Part shown: positions 1-9,799 of the stretch, piece by piece | Layout of the letters: each line of letters starts with the position of its first letter | Position numbering within the stretch: the first letter of the stretch is position 1 | From: Actinostola sp. cb2023 | Lineage: Eukaryota > Cnidaria > Anthozoa > Actiniaria > Actinostolidae | Assembly (NCBI GenBank): GCA_033675265.1 | Contig: JAUJYZ010000572.1 | Span: forward strand, 1 to 64,000 | Direction of reading: 5' to 3' | Length of the DNA stretch: 64,000 nt | The notes under the pieces: model-generated | Seen by the model: the letters and a program-made list of their open reading frames with translations, nothing else | What the model was told of the DNA's origin: nothing | Databases searched by the model: none | Program-made: the position numbers and the translations under genes

Positions 1-172
1 GATAGGCATTACCAAGTAAACAAACGTGGTGTAGTTCGTTTTTCAAATTACGGCCCGAAAATTCAAAAATTAACATAAATCGATTTTGGCTGTCGGCGGC
101 TTTGAAAACAGGCAAAATCCTAAGTTATTTGGTAGGTCCCAAAACTTCGTTCGCGTGCAAAATGGAAGAAAG

Positions 173-379
173 CTATGGCCATTCTATCTCCATATCTTGA
201 TTCAATAATAGTTTGCAGTCTGTTTTGGCATAAAACTGTAATCCTAGCATTTCTCTGAAAATCAGAAAGTCACTTTTAGAACGACAATGAATTTCACACA
301 ACGAGAAATAAGAGTTGAGCTTAGAAACGCGAGAAGGATTTTCACTAGGTGTCACACGTTTATTCTTTCTAAAATTCAT
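173..379 (-). other. 68-codon open frame in left arm (mirrored at 5826-6032)
   Basis: Not recognised. It is a basic, Lys/Arg/Ser-rich reading frame beginning MNFRKNKR and ending MEIEWP. The identical protein in the other arm reflects the DNA palindrome rather than independent conservation, so it is weak evidence for coding. No signal peptide, membrane segment or domain is visible. Probably chance or a remnant of an element gene. Confidence 0.15.
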
Positions 380-636
380 GCTATGAGCTATTTATATATT
401 GTTCTAAGACATATGAAAAATTTGGCTTGGGTTATTTTATCTACGCTTCGCACCGAGGCCGCGAATATCAATAAAATTTACGACTTTCACTTTGTAATCG
501 ACATCGTTCTGGTTCTGGTGCAGTGCTATTGTCTCCAAACATTTTGTACTTTGTTCACGAATTTTTGCCAAAAGTGTACATATTTTGTGCAGTAAACAAT
601 AATTGTTAGCTGAAGATGAGTTTACCTTAGCATTAG

Positions 637-1625
637 AATATAGTCATACTCACTCGACCAATCAGCGCCCAGCATTTGTGCGCTCTATATCTCATAAAGT
701 AACTAATATAGCTTTAATAATGGACTCATTAGTATTCTCTATATAGAGAATACTAATAAAGCTTTTTGTTTTCTTTTGTTACAAAGCCTTATTAGTATTC
801 TCTATATAGGGAATACTAATGACTAACTTAGAGAATACCTGACTAGAGTGCTAATATTATATCCGTGAAATAGTTAACTAACTAAATAGTACTAATAAAT
901 AGCACCAAATGCTTTATTATAGTACTAAATGTTAGCGCTTAAATTTCACGGATATCATATTTGCACTCTAAATGAACAACGTGTACTAAACTATATACAA
1001 AAAATATTATAATACAATCTTAGTTTAATCTTCAAATACTATTCAAATATTATATCATAATCCAATAAATCGACAGTTATTTGGATTCGTAGCAGCTAGC
1101 TATAGATTTATACACGAAAAATGGTACAGAAATACAGATCATAACTTTACTAAACACTAAAGAAACGTAGCGAGTCACTTACTCTTCAAAATGAAATCAC
1201 AAACGAGTTTCTCCATGTTCTACAAGAACTGTAGATGTACGGATATTCATCAGTCATCCAAGTTCTCCGTATGATTATTGCGATATAGTTAGCCCAATCT
1301 TTCAATATATTAATGTCCACATTTTGCTTGAGTTTTCTTTGGTGTCCATTATTTCTCTCGTTTTTCAATTTCCGATCCGTTCTAACTGGCTCGAGGAAAC
1401 TTTGAGATTGCTGCTCTTCATTTCCACAACAAATATCGGTAATTTCTAGCGTTGCAAGCTTCGTATTTAAAAGCCTCAAGCTTCGGATATTCATCTTCAC
1501 TCCACTGAAGTCACACACAACTAAACAGCTTTGCATAAGCGTATGTGCATTTGAAATCAGTATTCCTTTGGGAAAGCAACAGACATGCAGCCAACGAATA
1601 CTCTCGTGAGTATGACTATATTCTA
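637..1625. mobile_element. nested insertion with short inverted ends in left arm
   Basis: AGAATATAGTCATACTCAC near 637-656 is mirrored by GTGAGTATGACTATATTCT at about 1606-1624. The segment is absent from the matching part of the right arm. It contains stem-loops around 730-830 (TTAGTATTCTCTATATAG repeated in both orientations) and the MITE at 846-968. The 116-codon minus-strand frame at 1186-1536 resembles no family known to me. Confidence 0.5.
846..968. mobile_element. TA-flanked MITE, GAGTGC family copy 1
   Basis: Terminal inverted repeat GAGTGCTAATATTATATCCG at the left and CGGATATCATATTTGCACTC at the right, flanked by TA on both sides. Length is 123 bp. Two relatives share the GAGTG...TTCACGG ends at 33733-33873 and 36535-36658. 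A TA duplication suits Tc1/mariner-type mobilisation. Confidence 0.75.
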
Positions 1626-1627
1626 AA

Positions 1628-1775
1628 ACGGTTAGAAAATAAACACTCGTGCTTTATGGAATTTAGAGCGCCTCGCATTGATAGAAGGGCCACTCGGCGC
1701 TACGCGCCTCGTGGCCTTCTATCTGCTGCTCGGAGCTCTAAATCCCATAAAGCACTCGCGTTATTCTCTAACCCT
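1628..1775. repeat. hairpin element
   Basis: A 40-bp arm (1628-1669, AACACTCGTGCTTTATGG) is mirrored at 1733-1775. The interior contains a second palindrome, GATAGAAGGCCACGAGGCGC-like, with CGCCTCG/CGAGGCG motifs typical of foldback MITEs elsewhere in this window. It is missing from the right arm of the giant palindrome. Confidence 0.6.
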
Positions 1776-2550
1776 TACATGGAATAGCAAATTAGCTAGT
1801 TATAATTATATCCAATTCGAATTAGAAGTATTCGTATGTCACGTGCGCTTTGTGAACATTCCATCTTGGTCCTTGCAGCAAGGCTATTAAATTGTCCACT
1901 CTGCTTGGCTGATCCGGCGAGTCGCTACTATGTCTGGGGTGCGTTTCTCGAAACTCTCGATAGCTTTTCGAGCCGAAAACCAAGTACTAAAATCATATCG
2001 ATTTCCTAAAAGCTATCGGGAGCTTCGCGAGAAACAGGCCCCTTCGACGAACGTTACTTGTGTCCAATTTATTCAAAATAGCAGTCTTGAGGGTTATATA
2101 TTGGCAATGGCACAAACAGTCTTAGATAAGATTGTCAAGATACATCTTGTAGATTCACAAGGCACTAAACATTTGGCAAGTCTAACGTTCTAACAGATTT
2201 TATAAAATAACTATATAATATATGATATCACGCGCGCTCTGATTGGCCAAAGGATGCGTATTCCGCGTGCTCTATGAGAGCACAGTGCACGCGCGCGCAG
2301 ATATTCAAATATTTTTGCAACGAACTAAATTGAAAACTTGCTTTAAAATCATAATTGTATTTTATAAAAGAAATATGAAACTCGGAAGCTGTGCTCTATC
2401 TAGAGTTATAGAAGCACTTGGGAATTGAAAGAAGACTCGAGAAGTGGCTACGCCTCGTGCTTGTCCTAGCACTTCTCTCGTCTTCTTCCAATTCCCGCGT
2501 GCTTCTATTTAACAATTAGACTACGAGTTCGAGTGTTCTATGAGTCATTA

Positions 2551-2788
2551 GGGACCTTAAGCATCAGAAAATTCTACGATGCGAACGAGGACGACGGCGC
2601 GCGCACTGACGAATAATGTTCAAAACGACCGTTGACGTCCGTGACGGCCATCTACGACGGCATTTTACCTGTTTTGACGTCGTAGATAGCCGTCACGGAC
2701 GTCAACGATCGTTTTGAACATTATTCGTCAGTGCGCGCGCCGTTGTCCTCACGTTCGCGTCGTAGAATTTTCTGATGCTTTAGGTCCC
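2551..2788. mobile_element. TA-flanked palindromic MITE (GGGACCTTAAGCATCAG ends)
   Basis: Nearly the whole 238 bp is a palindrome. The left end GGGACCTTAAGCATCAGAAA is answered by TTTCTGATGCTTTAGGTCCC, with TA on each side (2549-2550, 2789-2790). The right arm of the giant inverted repeat (about 4400-4430) lacks it, so it arrived after the arms formed. Confidence 0.75.
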
Positions 2789-3402
2789 TAATTATAATAG
2801 TCAACGAGGCGCGTAGCGTCGAATTAACTATTTCAACTCATAGAAAACGAGAACGAGTAGTCTAATTGTTTTAGTAGAAACCAACTAGTATACGATATAT
2901 TATTGATTTTCTGCTTTGTTTTTGTTCAAAACGCCGGCTTTTTCGCTACTCACTATCTATCACTCAATAGATAGTGAGTACGTTATCCAATCAGATTGCA
3001 GGATTAATGATAGTATGCTAGTTGGTTTCTACTAAAACTCGATAGAGCACGCTGCCTCGTTTTCAATTTCTTCAAGAGAGATTTAGCAAACACGGCGCAA
3101 CGTGAAAGAGAACGGCGCGCGTGCTGACGAATAACTGTGAAAACGACGTTGGCGCCGTCCTCAGCGTCATGAAGAGGACGTGAAAACAAGTGAAATTAAT
3201 GGCGTCGTGAACTTAACGTCGCGACGTTGTCACGAACTCAAAGCTTACAAACTTTGCGATTTCTGTGCTTTGCAAAATCTGCCAGCATTTCGAAATTGCT
3301 GTGGCAGACATAACCATGAGGAAGGCCCCATATATTGAAATGATTGTAAACTTTGGCAAAAATTGCACATGCCACGATGAGTAAGTGCTGGCTATGCACA
3401 TA

Positions 3403-3403
<1 letters not shown>

Positions 3404-3478
<75 letters not shown>
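3404..3478. repeat. (TTA)n microsatellite
   Basis: About 25 uninterrupted TTA/ATT triplets in the spacer of the giant inverted repeat, followed by TATATATG. Confidence 0.95.
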
Positions 3479-3483
<5 letters not shown>

Positions 3484-3596
3484 GTTTGTTCAGATTGAGA
3501 ATACTAGAGCCTATGACTTTTCAAACATAAGTTAAGCATTTCGCCCTTTCGTTTTGGGCGTGTACATGTTCTACTTAGCTACTACCGTAACGAATA

Positions 3597-3838
3597 GAGA
3601 GATTTAGCAAACACGACGCGACGTCAGAATGCGACGTTAGATAACGAAGATATCACTTTTTGTCATTGCGTGACTACCGTGACAACGTCGCGATGTCAAG
3701 TTCACGACGCCATTAATTTCATTTGTTTTCACGTCCTCTTCATGACGTTGAGGACGCCAACGGTCGTTTTCACAGTTATTCGTCAGCGCGCGCGCCGTTC
3801 TCTTTCACGTTACGTCGTGTTTGCTAAATCTCTCTTGA
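3597..3838. mobile_element. foldback MITE at the inner edge of the palindrome
   Basis: GAGAGATTTAGCAAACACGA at 3599 is mirrored by CGTGTTTGCTAAATCTCTC ending at 3834. Much of the interior pairs too, with GACGTTG/CAACGTC and GCGCGCGC motifs. The left arm 3074-3236 matches its right half only. Confidence 0.6.
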
Positions 3839-3939
3839 AGAAATCGAAAACGAGGCAGAGTGCTCTATCGAGTTTTAGTAGAAACCAACTAGCATACTAT
3901 CACGAATCCTGCAATCTGATTGGATAACGTACTCACTAT

Positions 3940-4252
3940 GGACCTTTCCGTAGTTTCCCAGAATGCTTCATGATTCTGCGCGTGCAAGCGAGGTCAGGGT
4001 ACAAAATAGATCGAAAATATTAAGAGAGAATGAAGAAATTCAGTAAAAAACTTAGACTTTTAAATTAAAATGCGTAAGAAGAATTACAAAGATAGATGCA
4101 AATTATCAAGCAAATAAAATATTTTTCTTCTGTTCTTCGTTACAGTAGTCATATTTTCCTCAAAACACGATCAATTCTAAATATTTTTTTTCTCCTGACC
4201 TCGCTTGCGCGCGCAGAATCATGAAGCATTCTGGGAAACAACGGAAAGGTCC
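3940..4252. mobile_element. AT-duplicating MITE, copy 1
   Basis: The ends are GGACCTTTCCGTAGTTTCCC and its complement near 4233-4252; TIRs are about 60 bp. It is flanked by AT at 3938-3939 and 4253-4254. The mirrored site in the left arm of the palindrome, near 2960-2980, has one AT and no insert, so the 2-bp duplication can be read directly. A sister copy lies at 7806-8121. Two-bp AT duplications are known for ISL2EU-type transposons; that assignment is inference. Confidence 0.85.
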
Positions 4253-5395
4253 ATCTATTGAGTGATAGATAGAGAGTAGCGAAAAGCCGGCGTTTTGAAC
4301 AAAAACAAAGCAGAAAATCAATAATATATCGTATGCTAGTTGGTTTCTACTAAAACAATTAGACTACTCGTTCTCGTTTTCTATGAGTTAAAATAGTTAA
4401 CTCGACGCTCGTTGACTATTCAGTATTGACCCATAGAACACTCGAACTCGTAGTCTAATTGTTAAATAGAAGCACGCGGGAATTGGGGAGAAGACGAGAG
4501 AAGTGCTAGGACAAGCACGAGGCGTAGCCACTTCTCGAGTCTTCTTTCAATTCCCAAGTGCTTCTATAACTCTAGATAGAGCACAGCTTCCGAGTTTTCT
4601 ATTTCTTTTATAAAATACAATTATGATTTTAAAGCAAGTTTTCAATTTAGTTCGTTGCAAAAATATTTGAATATCTGCGCGCGCGTGCACTGTGCTCTCA
4701 TAGAGCACGCGGAATACGCATCCTTTGGCCAATCAGAGCGCGCGTGATATCATATATTATATAGTTATTTTATAAAATCTGTTAGAACGTTAGACTTGCC
4801 AAATGTTTAGTGCCTTGTGAATCTACAAGATGTATCTTGACAATCTTATCTAAAACTGTTTGTGCCATTGCCAATATATAACCCTCAAGACTGCTATTTT
4901 GAATAAATTGGACACAAGTAACGTTCGTCGAAGGGGCCTGTTTCTCGCGAAGCTCCCGATAGCTTTTAGGAAATCGATATGATTTAGTACTTGGTTTTCG
5001 GCTCGAAAAGCTATCGAGAGTTTCGAGAAACGCACCCCAGACATAGTAGCGACTCGCCGGATCAGCCAACTCCCGAGAGTGGACAATTTAATAGCCTTGC
5101 TGCAAGGACCAAGATGGAATGTTCACAAAGCGCACGTGACATACGAATACTTCTAATTCGAATTGGATATAATTATAACTAGCTAATTTGCTATTCCATT
5201 ATTGGGTTATACGATGGTAACCTTTAAAACAGCTGGAATGCACACGCATACTATGTTCTGCATGTCAGAGTTTTGAAATATGAGTAAAGAGAACAAAAAT
5301 GTAAGCATTTATAGTCTTAGAATAAAATACAAAAATCTGATTCTGTTAAATATATTTTTTAATGTAAAGTGTAAGCATCAGAATTTATAGTTTAA

Positions 5396-5767
5396 GTGAA
5401 TAGCATTGCAAAAGGAGAGAAAATAGAAACGTTTTTGCTACAGCCTTTATACCCTCTCCCATTACCCTACCCTACCCCACTGGGGTTGAAATTTGTTACG
5501 CACATGCAAATGAAAATAATCAATTACAGTCGCGAACGTTGGCCACAAATTATAGAAGAATGCCCTTTTACTGCTAAGGTAAACTCATCTTCAGCTAACA
5601 ATTATTGTTTACTGCACAAAATATGCACACTTTTGGCAAAAATTCGTGAACAAAGTACAAAATGTTTGGAGACAATAGCACTGCACCAGAACCAGAACGA
5701 TGTCGATTACAAAGTGAAAGTCGTAAATTTCATTGATATTCGCGGCCTCGGTGCGAAGCGTAGATAA
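5396..5767 (+). other. unrecognised 123-codon open frame in right arm
   Basis: The frame runs through palindrome DNA (5575 onward) and through a stretch unique to the right arm (5205-5574). It has no recognisable domain, no signal peptide and no splice context. The part after 5575 is complementary to 1-632. Probably non-coding. Confidence 0.1.
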
Positions 5768-6282
5768 AATAACCCAAGCCCAAATTTTTCATATGTCTTA
5801 GAACAATATATAAATAGCTCATAACATGAATTTTAGAAAGAATAAACGTGTGACACCTAGTGAAAATCCTTCTCGCGTTTCTAAGCTCAACTCTTATTTC
5901 TCGTTGTGTGAAATTCATTGTCGTTCTAAAAGTGACTTTCTGATTTTCAGAGAAATGCTAGGATTACAGTTTTATGCCAAAACAGACTGCAAACTATTAT
6001 TGAATCAAGATATGGAGATAGAATGGCCATAGCTTTCTTCCATTTTGCACGCGAACGAAGTTTTGGGACCTACCAAATCACTTAGGATTTTGCCTGTTTT
6101 CAAAGCTGCCGACAGCCAAAATCGATTTATGTTAATTTTTGAATTTTCGGGCCGTAATTTGAAAAACGAACTACACCACGTTTGTTTACTTGGTAATGCC
6201 TATCTACAAGCCAAAAGAGAACGGAATCTAAATTTCGACCGTGACCGCCGTATGCTCGATATTAGCAGACATTCGCTCTTAA

Positions 6283-6602
6283 AGGCCTTGTTACACGGTG
6301 AAACTTTTTCGTGAAACTTTTCCGTGAAACAGTGCAAGACAGTTTCACCGTGTAACGTTTGCTGAAACAAGTTTCACGAGGTGTGCTACACGGTGCAATG
6401 GCTGGTTTTATGAAACGTTTTTTGCTGCGAGTTTCACGAAAAAGTAGAAAGAAGTTCTACTTTTCATGAAACTGTCTCGCAACGCAATTTCGAAAAAGTT
6501 TCCTGAAAAAGACCATGTTACACGGTGAAACTCTTGGTGAAACCTGTCTCGCACCGTTTCACGAAACAGTTTCACGAAAAAGTTTCACCGTGTAACAAGG
6601 CC
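6283..6602. mobile_element. TTAA-flanked MITE (GGCCTTGTTACACGGTG ends)
   Basis: The left end AGGCCTTGTTACACGGTGAA and right end TTCACCGTGTAACAAGGCC are flanked by TTAA (6279-6282 and 6603-6606). The interior repeats GTTTCACGAAA-like words in both orientations, so the element can fold into several stems. TTAA target duplication is typical of piggyBac and Kolobok mobilisation; no transposase is present. Confidence 0.85.
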
Positions 6603-6606
6603 TTAA

Positions 6607-7590
6607 GTCCTATTATCAACTAATAGTGGAGCCTAATGGATTGTAATTTTCACTGAGGACAAACCTGCAACATCAATAAGTGTTTGTTAGACATGTTAAA
6701 TGTATAAACTAAATACAAAGGTATATGCCGCGCTATACTCGTAAATTTCAGTCAAGATATTTCGTTGAAATGGCAATTATATATGTATGAAAAGATATAA
6801 CTTTCATTACAAAACGAATGTACTTTTCAAATGTGTTATTCATTTTTTATTAGAGGTGATTTTAGGTGATTTTTAGGTGATTTTTATAGGTACTGACTTC
6901 TGAAGTTTGAGCGTATCAATTGAATTAGTATTTCAAACACATAATTTAACACAACAGTAAGCTATTTATTTCATCCCTAAACCAACAGTTTATAACAATC
7001 CCAACGAAATGAGAGTAATAATCATAATAATATACATGAAAAAAAATACTCGATTCTGATTGGCTTAGAGAGCAGTGCAGTTGAAAAGTAATTTGCACTG
7101 CAGTGCAAATTACCTTTAATTGCACTGCAGTGCAAATTACTTTTTTTTTGTCATGAATATTATTAATTGGTAATCATACGATTTCTCGTTCAATTTGGAA
7201 TAATTTGCACTCGTGTTTTTTTCAAAGAGCTCAAATTGCTCTTACGGGCTCGTGCAATTATGATAGTCTTTGAAAAACCCACTCGTGCAAATTATTTCCA
7301 AATTGAACTCGAAACAGTATGATTACCTCTACTAATAATGCATTGTGATTACATTACTATTACATAAAACAAACAGTACAGATGAGTTTTTGTTTGACTC
7401 CTTTTGTTTTGCCAAGAAAATACTACCTTATTAGTAATGCGACGATCGTTGCAGCAGCTGCAGTAGAGCGGCCGCGGCATCCGCCTGAAATTTAAGGTCC
7501 AGGAGACTTCTTTTCATCATTTTGTTTTACTGTTTTAGGTGACTCCATTTCTTGCTGCGCTGCTGGAGTTTAAGCGCTAATTTAAAATCT
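6607..7590. other. non-coding stretch with a hairpin repeat
   Basis: No gene seen. Positions 7070-7330 hold inverted motifs: TAATTTGCACTGCAGTGCAA around 7090-7140, and CTCGTGCAAATTATTTCCAA at 7281 mirrored by TTGGAATAATTTGCACTCG at 7195. This is a decayed foldback element. The rest is AT-rich sequence without visible signals. Confidence 0.5.
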
Positions 7591-7805
7591 TGTGTCTCCT
7601 GTTCACTACTATATGCACAGGCAGCCCAACCATTGCTTTTGAGGCTACTAAATAATTCAAAAAATGATATTTGTGTCTTTTCTTGATGGGTTCCCTGTGG
7701 TAAAGCGCGCGCGCGCGCGCAATAAATATGTTGGGTTCCCTGTGCTGAGTAATGTCCTATGTTGGGCTTCCTGTGTGCGTCCTGCGGGATGCGCCCGCAG
7801 CAAAT

Positions 7806-8121
7806 GGACCTTTCCGTAGTTTCCCAGAATGCTTCATGATTCTGCGCGTGCAAGCGAGGTCAGGGATAAAAATAGATCGAAAATATTAAGAGAGAATGAA
7901 GAAATTCAGTAAAAAACTTAGACTTTTAAATTAAAGTGCGTAAGAAGAATCACAAAGATAGATGAAAATTCTCAAGCAAAGAAAATATTTTTCTTCTGTT
8001 CTTGATTCGTTACAGTAGTCATATTTTCCTCAATACACGATCAATTCTAAATATTTTTTACCCCTGACCTCGCTTGCACGCGCAGAATCATGAAGCATTC
8101 TGGGAAACTACGGAAAGGTCC
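7806..8121. mobile_element. AT-duplicating MITE, copy 2
   Basis: Same family as 3940-4252: GGACCTTTCCGTAGTTTCCC at both ends, AT flanks at 7804-7805 and 8122-8123. The opposite arm of the foldback reads ACACATTTGCTGCGGG at 12071-12086, which is the empty site with a single AT. Confidence 0.88.
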
Positions 8122-8360
8122 ATGTGTATATTGAAACAAGGTATGAAACTAGGTCACGTGACAAATACGTTTTTGACCCTAATTTTGTCAATGTGATGTG
8201 AAAATTCAATTTTTCTTCGAATAACTAAACTTTACCGTATTCTCGAAACACTTTGTAAGTGTCAGTCGTCTAACTTCAACGTACGCTGAGAAACTAATTT
8301 TTGAAATTTTGAGCGTCGTGGCCCGATGTGCGCCGTGTTTTGTTGGTGCACTTTTCCGTG

Positions 8361-8998
8361 AGGCAGTCGGATTTTACCTTCGAGAGGACATCGGCAAGCG
8401 CTCGGCAAATCTGAATTGTGCTCTTTTTTGCAAGTTTTAATATTTATATTTTCACTAAACATAAGTCAAAACATCTACAATATACTTTATTTGTTTTCTG
8501 TTTTGACTTTTATATAGTATTTGTATTGTGTTTTGATTTTTATCGATTAAAATGCTTTAAAATTGAGGCATTGTGTTTTATAAATGCAGAATAGTGTCCA
8601 TATTTAGTACTGCACAACACATTTTTGCTATCAGTGCTTATAAACAAAATGACAAACAAACGTATTTATTTCAACAATCAGTTAAAATAAGTTTACTAGC
8701 TTTTTACACACTGTTTTGCCGTTCTTTCTGTACAATTCATTCACTATATTGATCAGTATTACTATGGATATTGTTTTGTATATAAAAATACAAAATTAAT
8801 AAATTTTATGCCTGTCACCACAATCGACGAAGTTGTGAATGAATAACAAACATCGGAGTGCGATATTAAAAGCTTACTTACGTTCTTCCGTGAACCATAT
8901 TTAAAATTACTCTGTGTTTCTCTCAGATGATAGTATTTGCTAAATGAGTTGTACTATGTCAATGACAATAAAGAACAATTAACTGTTAATATTTTAGT
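8361..8998. other. AT-rich stretch, nothing recognised
   Basis: This is the central part of the foldback composite. I see no splice-flanked coding frame, RNA gene or repeat of note. Short minus-strand frames here overlap the arm sequence and look accidental. Confidence 0.4.
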
Positions 8999-9262
8999 TC
9001 ACGGCTGCTTCATGAGTCCATCGCCATTCATCATGACTCCTTCGATGTCAGTGAATTTGAGTTCGTCTATATTTTTGCCTTCAGAAGGTTTATACTGTGT
9101 TGGCGTTCCGGCTTGTGTTGTAAGAAGTACTGTAAGAAAGCACAAAATAACATAGATGAGAGAGTCATAATGTTTAAACAGATAAAGTACTAGGTTCTTT
9201 GTTGAACTTGATTGAAGTGTACAGTGTGTAAGTCTTATTTCAATGACAACTGACAGCTTCAA
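8999..9262 (-). CDS. candidate secreted or first-exon ORF, unrecognised
   Basis: The open frame contains a hydrophobic stretch (LIYVILCFLTVLLTTQAG) followed by a polar, acidic tail (KPSEGKNIDELKFTDIEG). That layout fits a signal peptide and the start of a mature chain, most likely from an internal Met near codon 30. It ends soon after the acidic tail; a GTGAAC just before the stop could act as a weak donor. I recognise no family and no following exon. It lies in the middle of the foldback composite, so it could be captured host sequence or chance. Confidence 0.25.
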   Translation of the reverse strand: MKLSVVIEIRLTHCTLQSSSTKNLVLYLFKHYDSLIYVILCFLTVLLTTQAGTPTQYKPSEGKNIDELKFTDIEGVMMNGDGLMKQP

Positions 9263-9799
9263 CTGTACACAAGTGAAATAGCTCGGTCATAAGCTTAATT
9301 TATGAAAAATAACTGAAGCAGCCCTTCTGCCATAGTATAGGCAAGTCCTTTCATGTCTTTTATTTAGAGAACAGTTAGAGCAAAAACTACTAAAACCTCA
9401 AGAAAATAATTCAGAAAATATATTTAGTTCAGCTTAGTTTTCAACAAAACTGTCGTGTGTCGAGCACAACATACAATTCTCCACCATTCAAAATGAAAAA
9501 GGACTACTTTAAAACCGTCAAATTTCATCTAAAGCTACTTAAAGTTGACATGAATTGTGAACTTCTAAACTTACCATGGATAAGGAAAAGAATCCAAACG
9601 CTTACACCGAAAAAATCATGTTTTGCTTCATCAACTTCTCCGCCATTTTTCAAAACTTCAGCGACTTCACCCTGGGTACCCCCCACGGGCCTGTAGCGTA
9701 CGACGACTTCGGCTCTTCGGTTCACGGAAAAGTGCACCAACAAAACGCGGCGCACATCAGGCCATCACGTGACTGGAGTTTCATACCTTGTTTCAATAT

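Larger units (their letters stand above)
1..6204. repeat. giant inverted repeat (foldback), arms about 2.5-3.2 kb
   Basis: The first bases of the window (GATAGGCATTACC) are the reverse complement of 6192-6204, and the match continues inward. Positions 1-632 mirror 5575-6204, 1783-3237 mirror about 3675-5200, and the spacer is about 3238-3674. A 68-residue open frame at 173-379 (minus) recurs with the same protein at 5826-6032 (plus), showing how alike the arms are. The arms differ by insertions: 633-1782 and 2551-2788 exist only in the left arm, 3940-4252 only in the right. The repeat may extend beyond the window start. I recognise no transposase inside, so it is best called a foldback or long-TIR non-autonomous element. 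Confidence 0.9.

Noticed and set aside
173..6032. Conserved 68-aa protein encoded twice
   Set aside because: The identity is imposed by the inverted repeat, so it does not show selection on a protein.
1..6204. Giant palindrome as a missed-adapter sequencing artefact
   Set aside because: The arms contain different insertions with proper target duplications, which an artefact cannot create.
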